A stretch of 64,000 nt of DNA from Rhizorhabdus phycosphaerae. Lineage in GTDB: Bacteria > Pseudomonadota > Alphaproteobacteria > Sphingomonadales > Sphingomonadaceae. This document shows positions 56,127 through 64,000 of this stretch, in pieces. The stretch spans positions 3,531,001 to 3,595,000 of the forward strand of contig NZ_CP049107.1 of the NCBI RefSeq assembly GCF_011044255.1, read 5' to 3'. The stretch's first letter is position 1. Every line of letters begins with the position of its first letter. The notes under the pieces are model-generated. The model was not told where the DNA came from, did not search any database, and saw nothing but the letters and a program-made list of their open reading frames with translations. Both the position numbers and the translations under genes were made by a program.

Positions 56127-56556
56127 AACAGCGGCAATAGTTTAACCAAAGCCATGCCATGCTTGTCCAGTCATGCTGATGCCTTGCCGAGAACGCCGCC
56201 GGATGCTAGCAGTTTTCGTCCGGACGTCGGCCGATCCTCGCATATCGTTGGGATCTCCTTGCCGAACCGGCCTTTCCGTTGCCTTTCGGCGGCGGCGTAA
56301 CAGGTTGACGATCGTATGAGTCATTATTCGCCCCGTTCCGAAGTTCGCCGGCTCAGCGCCGGCGTTCGGAACGGAGCCTGCCATCCGGCGCATCGCGTCG
56401 GAGATGACTTCGCGACGGCTGCACATACCCAGTTTTCACCTTCGACGGAATTTTCGGTGACGATGCGGCTTGCCGCGTCGGCCCCCGTTCCGTCCATTGC
56501 ACATCGCGCGAGCGGCCAGCGTCCATGGACGAGCCGCCGCGTTCGGAGAGCTTTTG
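56127..56556 (+). promoter_or_regulatory. Divergent intergenic region and long rne leader
   Basis: The 430 bp between the amidase start and rne hold no convincing gene. A large hairpin sits at 56333-56374, about 180 nt before the rne start. This resembles the long structured leader through which RNase E controls its own mRNA in enterobacteria. Promoter elements are not assigned. Confidence 0.6.
56333..56374 (+). other. 17-bp hairpin in the rne leader
   Basis: A 10-bp outer stem (56333-56342 with 56365-56374) and a 7-bp inner stem (56346-56352 with 56358-56364) are perfectly paired, separated by a 3-nt left bulge (GTT) and closed by a 5-nt loop. There is no T-run, so it is not a classic terminator. 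Confidence 0.7.
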
Positions 56557-59349
56557 ATGACAACCCGCATGCTTATCGACGCTCGCCACCGGGAGGAAAC
56601 CCGCGTGGCGGTCGTGCAAGGAAACCGTATTGAGGAGTTCGACTTCGAGTCGGCTGAGCGCAAGCAACTCAAGGGAAATATCTATCTCGCCAAGGTAACC
56701 AGGGTCGAACCGTCGCTTCAGGCGGCATTCGTGGATTATGGCGGCAACCGCCACGGCTTCCTGGCCTTTTCCGAAATCCACCCCGATTATTACCAGATTC
56801 CCAAGGAGGATCGCGAGGCGCTCCTGCGCGAGGAAGCGGAGCATGCCGCCGAGGAAGAGGCGCTGCGCGCCCGTGAGAGCGATGACGGCGATTCCGGTGA
56901 CGACGATGCCGACGCCGATCTCGATCATGACGAGGACGACCGGGCCGAGGGCGGCGAGGGTGACGACGAGGACGCCCCGCGTCCCCGCCGTGAATCGGTC
57001 GGCGGCGGATCGGATGACGGCGCAGTGGAGAATCTCCGCCAGCGCCGCATGAACCTGCGCCGTCGCTACAAGATCCAGGACGTGATCCGCCGGCGGCAGG
57101 TTCTGCTCGTCCAGGTCGTCAAGGAAGAGCGCGGCAACAAGGGCGCGGCCCTGACCACCTATCTCTCGCTGGCTGGCCGCTATTGCGTTCTGATGCCGAA
57201 CACCAGCCATGGCGGCGGCATCAGCCGCAAGATTTCGAACGCGGCGGACCGCAAGCGCCTCAAGTCGATCATGACCGAGCTCGCGCTGCCGCGGACCATG
57301 GGCTGCATCGTCCGCACCGCCGGTCTTCAGCGCACGAAGACCGAGATCAAGCGCGATTTCGACTATCTCGCCCGGCTGTGGGACGAGATTCGGGAGAATA
57401 CGCTGGGCTCGCAGGCGCCGGCGCTGATCTATGGCGACAGCGATCTGATCAAGCGGGCGATCCGCGACATCTACAACCGCGACATCGACGAAGTCATCGT
57501 CGAGGGCGAGGAGGGCTACCGTCAGGCGCGGGCCTTCATGAAGCTGCTGATGCCGAGCCACGCCAAGAAAGTCGGGCTCTACGCCGACGCGGTGCCGCTG
57601 TTCCAGCGCTTTGGCGTCGAGGACCAACTGGCTGCGATGTACCAGCCGGTCGTTCAGCTGAAGTCGGGCGGCTATCTGGTGATCAATCCGACCGAGGCGC
57701 TGGTGTCGATCGACATCAACTCGGGCCGCTCGACGCGCGAGCATAATATCGAGCAGACCGCCACCGCCACCAATCTCGAGGCGGCACATGAGATCGCCCG
57801 CCAGCTTCGCCTGCGCGACATGGCTGGCCTGATCGTCATCGACTTCATCGACATGGAGAACGGATCGAACATCCGTAAGGTCGAGAAGGCGATGAAGGAG
57901 GCGCTGAAGAACGATCGCGCCCGCATCCAGGTCGGCCGCATCTCGAGCTTCGGGCTGTTCGAGATGAGCCGCCAGCGCCTGCGCACGGGCGTGCTCGAGG
58001 CGTCGACCCGTCAGTGTCCGCATTGCGAAGGCACCGGCCTGATCCGCACCGCATCCTCGGCCGGCCTGTCCGCGCTGCGTATGCTCGAGGACGAGGCCGC
58101 TCGCGGTCGCGGATCGCGGCTGCTGCTGCGCGCCAGCCAGGAGGCGGCCTTCTATGTCCTCAATCGGAAGCGCGCCGAACTGGCGGAGATCGAGGAACGC
58201 TATGGCGTGATGATCGAGATCCTGTCCGACGGCACGTTGGAAGGCGCGCGGATGAGTGTCGAGGCCGGCGGTCCGCCACCGAGCCACGCGCCGCGCCTGC
58301 CCGCGCCGCTGCCGATCGAGATGGACGATGATCTCGACGAGGATGAGGCGGAGTTCGAGGAAGAGGACGCCGAGACCGAAGCCGAGGCGGAGAGCCAGGA
58401 AGAGGGCGAGCGCGGCGAAGGCGGTCGTCGCCGTCGCCGTCGTCGTCGTCGTCGTGGAGGCCGTGGCCGGGAGCAGGACGGTCAGTCCGAAGCTCAGCAG
58501 GATGACGAGGAAGGCGAAGCCGCCGAGGCGGGTGAAGCATCCGAGGCGTCCGAAGATGGTGACAAGGCATCCGGCGCTGCGGATGCGCCCGCCGACGAAG
58601 ATGGCGGAGAGCCCCGTCGCCGTCGCCGTGGTCGCCGGTCTGGCCGCCGGAGGGGCGGTGAGGATGCGTCGAACGAGGCCGTCGCAACGGCGGGCGAGGG
58701 TGGCGAAGGCCAGACGGCCGATGCCATGCCCGTCGGCGAAGACGCTGTTCAGGCCGAAGCGGCTTCGGCGGAGCCTGTATCGGCCGATGCGGCCGCACCC
58801 GATGTCGGTGCGGAAGATGCCAAGCCCAAGGCTCGCCGTCGCCCCCGCGCTCGGAAGTCCGACGCAACCGTTGCGGCGGAAGCTCCGGTCGCAGAGCCGG
58901 CTGTCGACGCTGCCATCGAAGCACCGGCTGTGACCGATGTGCAAGAGACGGCCGAGGCCGCTCCGAAGCCGCGTCGCGGTGGCCGTCGCAAGAAGACGGA
59001 AGAGGTCGCCGTGCCCGCAGCCGAAACGGCAGCCGAGCAGCCGGTCGAGGCCGTTGCCGCGACCGAGGAGAAGCCTGCGCCGAAGCGGCGTAGCCGCGCC
59101 AAGGCGAAGGTCACCCCGGCCGCTGCCGAACTGACCGCAGACGCCGTGGTGGATGTGGCAGGCGAGGAGCCGGTCCAGGCGTCCGCCCCGGCAGAAGCGC
59201 TCCAGGCCGAAACACCGGCCGCCGAACCGCAGGCAGAAACGGCGCCTGCAGCTGCGGCCGAAGCCGAGGCTCCTGCGGACAGCGATGCCGACGACGGCGC
59301 CGCATCCACGCCGCGCCGCGGCTGGTGGCAGCGGACCTTCGGCGCCTGA
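56557..59349 (+). CDS. rne: Ribonuclease E
   Basis: 930 residues from ATG 56557, with GGAGAG upstream. The split S1 domain (about 38-180) is interrupted by an acidic insert (about 88-154, Asp/Glu-rich). The RNase H-like and DNase I-like catalytic core follows (about 190-440, with VSIDINSGRST). The zinc-link CPHC is at 487-490, then the small domain. Beyond about 570 the protein is low-complexity, with Arg runs (RRRRRRRRRGG), Glu-rich blocks and Ala-rich stretches, and ends in RRGWWQRTFGA. In Caulobacter a GWW tail binds PNPase, so the same contact is likely. It initiates mRNA decay and rRNA/tRNA processing. Confidence 0.97.
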   Translation: MTTRMLIDARHREETRVAVVQGNRIEEFDFESAERKQLKGNIYLAKVTRVEPSLQAAFVDYGGNRHGFLAFSEIHPDYYQIPKEDREALLREEAEHAAEEEALRARESDDGDSGDDDADADLDHDEDDRAEGGEGDDEDAPRPRRESVGGGSDDGAVENLRQRRMNLRRRYKIQDVIRRRQVLLVQVVKEERGNKGAALTTYLSLAGRYCVLMPNTSHGGGISRKISNAADRKRLKSIMTELALPRTMGCIVRTAGLQRTKTEIKRDFDYLARLWDEIRENTLGSQAPALIYGDSDLIKRAIRDIYNRDIDEVIVEGEEGYRQARAFMKLLMPSHAKKVGLYADAVPLFQRFGVEDQLAAMYQPVVQLKSGGYLVINPTEALVSIDINSGRSTREHNIEQTATATNLEAAHEIARQLRLRDMAGLIVIDFIDMENGSNIRKVEKAMKEALKNDRARIQVGRISSFGLFEMSRQRLRTGVLEASTRQCPHCEGTGLIRTASSAGLSALRMLEDEAARGRGSRLLLRASQEAAFYVLNRKRAELAEIEERYGVMIEILSDGTLEGARMSVEAGGPPPSHAPRLPAPLPIEMDDDLDEDEAEFEEEDAETEAEAESQEEGERGEGGRRRRRRRRRRGGRGREQDGQSEAQQDDEEGEAAEAGEASEASEDGDKASGAADAPADEDGGEPRRRRRGRRSGRRRGGEDASNEAVATAGEGGEGQTADAMPVGEDAVQAEAASAEPVSADAAAPDVGAEDAKPKARRRPRARKSDATVAAEAPVAEPAVDAAIEAPAVTDVQETAEAAPKPRRGGRRKKTEEVAVPAAETAAEQPVEAVAATEEKPAPKRRSRAKAKVTPAAAELTADAVVDVAGEEPVQASAPAEALQAETPAAEPQAETAPAAAAEAEAPADSDADDGAASTPRRGWWQRTFGA

Positions 59350-59356
59350 TGGCGTG

Positions 59357-59386
59357 CGGCGGGTCCCGCTCGTGCGGGGCCCGCCG
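59357..59386 (+). terminator. Hairpin terminator after rne
   Basis: CGGCGGGTCCCGC (59357-59369) pairs with GCGGGGCCCGCCG (59374-59386) with one G-U wobble and a 4-nt loop. TTGCGCTT follows, a weak T-rich tract. Confidence 0.7.
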
Positions 59387-59432
59387 TTGCGCTTCACGCC
59401 GGGTTAAGGCCCGTATCTGGAAGAGGATGGGC

Positions 59433-60806
59433 ATGACGCGCAGCAGATCCTCGTGGTTCGGTCTCGTCCGGGGACTCCTTGTTACCGTCCTCACCCTCGC
59501 TCTCGGCACGCAGCCGCTCGCGGCGCAGTCCATTCTCCGGGACGCCGAAACCGAAGCCTATCTGAAAGATATCGCAGCGCCCATTATCGCGGCGGCGGGT
59601 CTTCAGCCCAACAATGTCGACATCGTCCTGATTGGTGACAAGGAAATCAATGCCTTCGTCGCCGGCGGACAGGCCGTCTATATTCACAGCGGACTGATCG
59701 AGCGGGCCGACAACACCAACGAGATTCAGGGTGTCATCGCCCACGAGCTCGGCCATATCACCGGCGGCCACATCATCCGCAACGGAGAGGGCGCCAAAGG
59801 GGCCACCGGCATTTCCATCCTTTCGCTGCTGATCGGCGCCGCTGCGGCGGCGGCCGGAGCGGGCGAGGCGGGAATGGGCGTGATGATGGCGGGCCAGCAG
59901 GCCGCCATGGGCAAATATCTGGCTTTCAACCGCGTCCAGGAGGCGAGTGCCGATGCCGCAGGCGTGGGCTTTCTCGAAAAGGCGAACATCTCCGGCAAGG
60001 GGATGCTGAGCTTCTTCCTGAAGCTCAAGCAGGAGGAATATCGCTACGCATCGACCTATGCTGCGGTTGATCCGTTCATGCAGACGCACCCGCTATCGGG
60101 CGATCGCGAAGCGACGTTGAAGGCGGACGTGCTCCGGTCGCCGGCCTATGAGAAGCGCACCGATCCAGCGATCGAGGCGCGCTTCCTGCGGATCAAGGCG
60201 AAGCTGATCGGCTTCATGGACGATCCGACCTCGGCACTGCGAAAATATCCCGAAACCGACCAGAGCATGGCGGCGCATTATGCCCGTGCCTATGCCTGGC
60301 ATCGGGGCGCCTATCCCGACAAGGCGCTGCAGGAGGTCGACAAGCTGGTCGCCATGGCGCCCGATGATCCCTATTTTCGCGAGCTTCAGGGACAGATATT
60401 GCTCGAATCCGGCCGCCCGAAGGAGGCCGTCGCCCCGCTCCGCATGGCGGTGCAGGGATCGCGAGCGTCTCCGCTGATCGCATCGCTGCTGGGACATGCG
60501 CTGCTGGCGACCGAGGATCGCGCCAATCTCGACGAGGCCCGTGACGTCCTCAAGGTCGCGGTTTCGCGCGACCGCGACAATCCCTTCGCCTGGTACACGC
60601 TCGGCATGGCCTATGCGCGGCTGGGCGACGAGCCCCGGGCGCAGCTGGCCACCGCAGAGCGCTATGCGCTGACGGGCAATATGGGGCTGGCCGTGGCGAG
60701 TGCGGAGGCGGCGATGTCGCGGTTGCCGCGTGGTACGTCGGACTATATCCGGGCCGAAGACATCGCTCTCGCGGCGCGCGCCTCCGCTCGTGACCGCAAG
60801 CGGTGA
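59433..60806 (+). CDS. M48 family metalloprotease with TPR-like C-terminus (BepA-like)
   Basis: 457 residues from ATG 59433, with GAAGAGG 6 nt upstream. A signal peptide (about 1-36, LGTQPLAAQS) leads to an M48 zinc peptidase domain with HELGH at 104-108 and a downstream Glu ligand in NRVQEASADAAG near residue 170. The C-terminal half (about 270-455) is helical with TPR-like repeats (YFRELQGQILLESGRPKEAV). BepA-type proteins work in outer-membrane protein quality control. The stop overlaps the next gene as GTGA. Confidence 0.94.
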   Translation: MTRSRSSWFGLVRGLLVTVLTLALGTQPLAAQSILRDAETEAYLKDIAAPIIAAAGLQPNNVDIVLIGDKEINAFVAGGQAVYIHSGLIERADNTNEIQGVIAHELGHITGGHIIRNGEGAKGATGISILSLLIGAAAAAAGAGEAGMGVMMAGQQAAMGKYLAFNRVQEASADAAGVGFLEKANISGKGMLSFFLKLKQEEYRYASTYAAVDPFMQTHPLSGDREATLKADVLRSPAYEKRTDPAIEARFLRIKAKLIGFMDDPTSALRKYPETDQSMAAHYARAYAWHRGAYPDKALQEVDKLVAMAPDDPYFRELQGQILLESGRPKEAVAPLRMAVQGSRASPLIASLLGHALLATEDRANLDEARDVLKVAVSRDRDNPFAWYTLGMAYARLGDEPRAQLATAERYALTGNMGLAVASAEAAMSRLPRGTSDYIRAEDIALAARASARDRKR

Positions 60807-61567
60807 ACATCGGGAAGATCATGCAGAACAACAACCGTCTGGCCGTGTCGTTCGTCACGGCTGCCGTCGTCGCGGTGGGCATCGGATCGCTCTGGTACGC
60901 CCAATCCGGAGCATCGCCGCGCATCTCGCGGAAGGCCGACGTCGAGGCGATCGTCCGCGATTATATTCTCGAGCACCCCGAGATCATTCCCCAGGCGATC
61001 GAGCGGTATCGCGAGAAGCAGAGCCAGGGCGCCTATGCCGCGAACAAGGAAGCGCTGGAAAAGCCCTTCGCCTCTGCCTGGGCCGGCGATCCGAAGGCTG
61101 ATGTCACCCTGGTGATGTTCACCGATTATGCGTGCGGCTATTGCCGGACGAGCCTGCCCGACATCGACCGGCTGCTGGCCGACGATCCGAAGCTGAAGGT
61201 CGTCTGGCGCGAAATTCCCATCCTTGGCCCCGGCAGCGAGATCGCCGCGAAAGCCAGCCTGGCGGCGGCGCGACAGGGCGCGTTCCGCGAGTTCCATCAG
61301 AAGATGTTCGCCGCCGGACGGCCCGATGGAGACAAGGTCTCGGCGGTGCTGCGCTCGATGAAGCTCAACCTGCCGCAGGTTCAGAAGGATGTGGACGGCG
61401 AGGAGGTCGCGACGGAGATCCGGGCTAATCTGGCGCTCGCCGGCCGGATCGACGACTCGCTCGCGACCCCAACCTTCGTCGTCAATGGTCAGATGCTGAA
61501 GGGCGCGGTGGGCTATGATGCTTTGAAACAGGCCGTCGCCGACGCCCGGGCGAGGGCGAAAAGCTGA
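60803..61567 (+). CDS. DsbA/Com1-like thiol oxidoreductase
   Basis: 254 residues from GTG 60803, which overlaps the M48 stop; ATG 60821 preceded by GGGAAG is an alternative. An N-terminal anchor or signal (about 10-35) is followed by an N-terminal helical region and a thioredoxin fold with the CGYC active site at 111-114 (FTDYACGYCRTSLPDID), then the helical insert and the cis-Pro loop TPTFVVNG. It is likely a periplasmic disulfide oxidase or isomerase. No dsbB gene is seen in the window. Confidence 0.93.
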   Translation: MNIGKIMQNNNRLAVSFVTAAVVAVGIGSLWYAQSGASPRISRKADVEAIVRDYILEHPEIIPQAIERYREKQSQGAYAANKEALEKPFASAWAGDPKADVTLVMFTDYACGYCRTSLPDIDRLLADDPKLKVVWREIPILGPGSEIAAKASLAAARQGAFREFHQKMFAAGRPDGDKVSAVLRSMKLNLPQVQKDVDGEEVATEIRANLALAGRIDDSLATPTFVVNGQMLKGAVGYDALKQAVADARARAKS

Positions 61568-61677
61568 TCCTCGCCGCAGCCTGAAGCCGCCATTTCCAAT
61601 TGGGAGGGAGCCCATCGCCCCTTGGGGCGTTCTTCCTGTGACCGTCGAAATGCCTCGCGGTCTGGTGGAGAGTTGCG

Positions 61678-61857
61678 ATGGGTGAGATGAGCGACAAGAT
61701 CAAGGGTCACGCCAACGAGCTGGCCGGCAAGGCGAAGCGCGCCGTCGGCGATGCTCTGGATCGGCCGGACATTCGCGCGGAAGGCGATGCCCAGGAAGCC
61801 AAGGGCGACCTTCAGAAAGCCAAGGGCGAAGTGAAGGGCGCGATCAACCGCTTCTGA
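61678..61857 (+). CDS. CsbD family stress protein
   Basis: A 59-residue Lys/Ala/Gly-rich helical protein, MSDKIKGHANELAGKAKRAVG at the start. It belongs to the CsbD family, induced in many bacteria by general stress regulators. ATG 61678 is preceded by GGTGGAG about 11 nt upstream; Met4 is an alternative start. It is followed by a terminator. No EcfG-type promoter is recognised upstream. The function is unknown. Confidence 0.9.
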   Translation: MGEMSDKIKGHANELAGKAKRAVGDALDRPDIRAEGDAQEAKGDLQKAKGEVKGAINRF

Positions 61858-61863
61858 CTCGAG

Positions 61864-61883
61864 GGCGGCCCTGAGGGGTCGCC
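61864..61883. terminator. Hairpin between convergent csbD and DUF4112 genes
   Basis: GGCGGCCC (61864-61871) pairs with GGGTCGCC (61876-61883), one G-U wobble, with a 4-nt loop, followed by TTCCCTT. It lies 7 nt after the csbD stop. Confidence 0.7.
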
Positions 61884-61929
61884 TTCCCTTCCTTGCCCGG
61901 CAAGATCTGGCAGTACTCGGCCTCTGGGC

Positions 61930-62385
61930 TTAGCGGCGCACTACACCGTCGATGGTGACATGCGCCGGATGATGTTTCTCCAGATGCCGCTTGATGATCT
62001 TAAGGTTGCGGCTGTTCGACCGGAAGAAGAAGTCGGGAATCGCGCCGACGAAGGGGATGGCTCCCAGCAGAAGATCGATGCCGACATTGCCGAACATGCG
62101 CGCCATCTGCCACTTCGACATGCCCAGGTTACGTGCCTCCCAGGCGAGCCAGCTGCCCATTATGGCGCCGATCGCCGGTCCTACGACCGGGACGAAATCC
62201 AGCATCACGTCCAGCCCGACGGGGCGGTTGAGCCCAGGAAGTACGAACATGCGTTCGAGCAGGCCCTCCATCGCCTCGATGCGTCGGCGGACGGACGCGG
62301 GGTCGGCGCAGATGCCCGGAACGCGCTTCTGAAGCTCGTCGAACGTCGTTGAGGCTGTCCGCATGGTCTTGTCATCCGCTGTCAT
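61930..62385 (-). CDS. DUF4112 membrane protein
   Basis: 151 residues with the DUF4112 core VGLDVMLDFVPVVGPAIGAIMGSWLAWEARNLG, including two hydrophobic helices (about 62-85 and 103-122). The rest is charged. Members are small membrane proteins of unknown function. It starts 13 nt after the substrate-binding-protein gene on the same strand, so it is probably in that operon. Confidence 0.88.
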   Translation of the reverse strand: MTADDKTMRTASTTFDELQKRVPGICADPASVRRRIEAMEGLLERMFVLPGLNRPVGLDVMLDFVPVVGPAIGAIMGSWLAWEARNLGMSKWQMARMFGNVGIDLLLGAIPFVGAIPDFFFRSNSRNLKIIKRHLEKHHPAHVTIDGVVRR

Positions 62386-62398
62386 GCCGTTTCAGCGC

Positions 62399-63895
62399 TT
62401 ATCTGTCGCGCTGGTTCCGCAATAATGGGGCCAGCGGGTGAATGGCCCGTGAATTGGCCTGAAAGCCGCGCAGGCCCGGTGGAGCCAGCGACCAGCGGAC
62501 GGGCTGGGCGAGCGGAATGAACGGGCCCAGTGCGGTCAGCCGCTGCTCGGCCTCGGCGATGAAACGCGCACGAAGGGCAGGGTCGGTGGAGCGGCGCGCC
62601 TCGTCCAGCGCGGTATCCGCCTCTTCGCTGCAGGGCCGCCCGCGCGCGCACCGGAAATGGGCAAGATACCAGTCGGCCTGGTCGACCGGCGCGACCTCGT
62701 CGATCAGGCGCAGATCGGCGCCCTCGCCGGGGCCGGCGCGGACAAGGTCGACGTTGATCGCCCGCCATTGCCGGCGCAGTTCGGCGAACAGCATCCGCGC
62801 CCCGGGGCCCTCGGGCAGCGCTACCGAGAGACGCAGCGCTCCGGTCTCGTCCGCTCGTGCCTGCCAGTTGCCGATGATACGCCGGGCTGTCGCCACGCGG
62901 GCGGCAAGCGCGCGCTGGTCGGTACCCCGGACATCGGCGAAGGCTTGCGCCCAGAAAGGCCGGCTGGGCTGCGCTAAATCGGTCAGGCCGGGTGGCAATA
63001 TCTCCAGCGACGGCCGCCATCCGGTCACGCCCAGCCTGGTGCCTATCGCGTCGCGATCTAGCGACATCGACAAGGCCTGGCGGATCTCGGCCGCCATCAT
63101 CGGCGGCGATGCGCGGCCGACCCGAAATCCGAACAGTCCGTTGGCTGGATCAATGTGAAGGTCGCGCGGGGCAATCTTGGCGATGGCCGGGAACATGATG
63201 TCGGCAAAGCCTCCCCCCGTAACAAGCGTGGCGCCGCCGTCGGCATAGCGCGCGACGGCGAGAGCCGCCCGTTCGCCGCGAAGGCGAATGCGGCGTCGGT
63301 CTGGAACGCTCTCATCGGTCCCATCCTGTTCGGCCCGGACCTCGTCCTTCCCCGGCTTGAGCAGCACGCTTCGTCCGACTTTTCCGTCGATCTGTAGCGG
63401 GCCGGTACCGCCCGCTTTCTTGACCAGTGCGAAGTCGGGCCCCGCCAGCAGGGCGAGCAGGTCGGGACGCGGAGCCGATAGTCGAACCTCGATCACCTCG
63501 GGCGTCACCGCGACCACTTCGCGCACGGCATCGGCGATGGCGGATGGATCAGACTGGTCGAGCTTGCGAAACCGGCCGCGCAGCTGGGCGGCCACCCGTT
63601 CCGCATCGATGATCTCGTCGGCGATGCGGAAGGTATAATAGAGGCCGTCGTCCGAAATCGCCCAGCGCATCGCTATACCGGGCACGACCTGTCCGGCTTC
63701 GTCCAGCCCGACCAGCCCCTGGGCTACCGCGCTCGCGAGGACGATGTCGGGCATTCGGTCGATTCCGTCCGCCGGATCGCGCAGGCGTGCGGCCGGGCCG
63801 ATCACGCTCACGTCGAGGCGCTCGTCCTGGCTGGCGCTGTCGCAGCCCGAAAGCAGGACCGTCCCGATGAGCAGGGCAGGAAGAAGCGGCTTCAT
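62399..63895 (-). CDS. ABC-type substrate-binding lipoprotein (peptide/oligopeptide family)
   Basis: 498 residues with a lipoprotein signal (LLSGC, Cys18). The body has the SBP_bac_5 pattern: [38 protein letters not shown] at the start, [31 protein letters not shown] in the middle, and a long C-terminal half. It should bind a peptide or similar solute at the membrane. The ATG overlaps the preceding gene's TGA (ATGA). No permease or ATPase is in the window. It is followed by a DUF4112 gene. Confidence 0.86.
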   Translation of the reverse strand: MKPLLPALLIGTVLLSGCDSASQDERLDVSVIGPAARLRDPADGIDRMPDIVLASAVAQGLVGLDEAGQVVPGIAMRWAISDDGLYYTFRIADEIIDAERVAAQLRGRFRKLDQSDPSAIADAVREVVAVTPEVIEVRLSAPRPDLLALLAGPDFALVKKAGGTGPLQIDGKVGRSVLLKPGKDEVRAEQDGTDESVPDRRRIRLRGERAALAVARYADGGATLVTGGGFADIMFPAIAKIAPRDLHIDPANGLFGFRVGRASPPMMAAEIRQALSMSLDRDAIGTRLGVTGWRPSLEILPPGLTDLAQPSRPFWAQAFADVRGTDQRALAARVATARRIIGNWQARADETGALRLSVALPEGPGARMLFAELRRQWRAINVDLVRAGPGEGADLRLIDEVAPVDQADWYLAHFRCARGRPCSEEADTALDEARRSTDPALRARFIAEAEQRLTALGPFIPLAQPVRWSLAPPGLRGFQANSRAIHPLAPLLRNQRDR

Positions 63896-64000
63896 CGCAG
63901 GGTCAGCAGGCGCGAGGGGTGAACATTAGGCGCATTGTCGTGCCATCCCGCGACGCGGTGGGCAACCAGCGCGCGGCTGACATAATGATAAAGTGGCAGC
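63892..64000 (-). CDS. Peptide-type ABC substrate-binding protein, C-terminal fragment
   Basis: The last 35 codons of a gene running in from the right edge. The visible end ([20 protein letters not shown], then PSRLLTLR) resembles the C-terminus of oligopeptide-binding proteins. It overlaps the next gene by ATGA, so the two solute-binding genes are in tandem. Most of the protein is outside the window, so the call is tentative. Confidence 0.6.
   Translation of the reverse strand, partial: LPLYHYVSRALVAHRVAGWHDNAPNVHPSRLLTLR

Noticed and set aside
56353-59397. 1014-codon open frame antisense to rne
   Set aside because: It mirrors the low-complexity tail of RNase E; not an independent gene.
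1-64000. CRISPR array, prophage, insertion sequence, tRNA or rRNA genes
   Set aside because: No regularly spaced direct repeats, phage or transposase motifs, or cloverleaf/T-arm motifs were found by reading; a tRNA or Infernal scan could overturn this.

Overview
The window is 64 kb of GC-rich chromosome from an alphaproteobacterium, most likely a sphingomonad (Sphingomonadaceae). The evidence is a Shemin-type 5-aminolevulinate synthase; the cluster secB / Tim44-like / mltA / smr; an RNase E with an acidic insert in its S1 region and a C-terminal Gly-Trp-Trp tail; and an RF2 gene with no programmed frameshift. Coding density is high. I see no tRNA, rRNA, insertion sequence, prophage or CRISPR array, so this looks like stable core chromosome with a few lineage-specific islands.

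Layout. 1-8 kb: a truncated phytase-like esterase, an SGNH arylesterase, a STAS / metallo-beta-lactamase pair, then truB-rpsO-pnp and an orphan membrane histidine kinase. 8-13 kb: an iron-uptake pair (TonB-dependent siderophore receptor plus PepSY membrane protein) behind a Fur-box-like site, thymidine kinase and an HPP membrane protein. 13-19.5 kb, minus strand: rimP-nusA-tautomerase-ylxR-infB-rbfA. 19.5-31 kb: a multi-TM chemotaxis receptor, hemA, murI, plsY-dprA-topA, and trpS-murJ-secB. 31-35 kb: Tim44-like protein, mltA, smr and an alginate-export-type porin. 35-39 kb: a Gly/Ala-rich exported protein, an exported subtilase, and a divergent ECF sigma / anti-sigma pair. 39-42 kb: a small zinc-ribbon-like protein, malate synthase G and an EF-hand protein. 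42-48.6 kb: an RND multidrug efflux operon (adaptor, pump, outer-membrane factor, TonB-like gene). 48.6-51 kb: a Tat-signal Ppx/GppA-like protein, a CAP protein and a small RRWxxx-repeat secreted protein. 51-56 kb: amidase-PBP1A-prfB. 56-61.6 kb: rne, an M48 protease and a DsbA-like protein. 61.6-64 kb: CsbD, a DUF4112 protein and two tandem peptide-type substrate-binding proteins, the second cut by the window edge.

Themes. Ribosome assembly, translation and RNA decay are concentrated here (rimP, nusA, infB, rbfA, truB, rpsO, pnp, rne, prfB, trpS). Envelope biogenesis is a second theme (murI, murJ, mltA, PBP1A, amidase, plsY, secB). The least ordinary parts are the subtilase / sigma / anti-sigma locus with a 12-bp inverted repeat in its divergent promoter, the Tat-exported actin-fold phosphatase-like protein, the perfect 16-bp palindrome upstream of the efflux operon, and the long hairpin in the rne leader. 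Start codons were moved inward from the longest possible ORF where a Shine-Dalgarno site, signal peptide or family alignment favoured it; each such case is noted.
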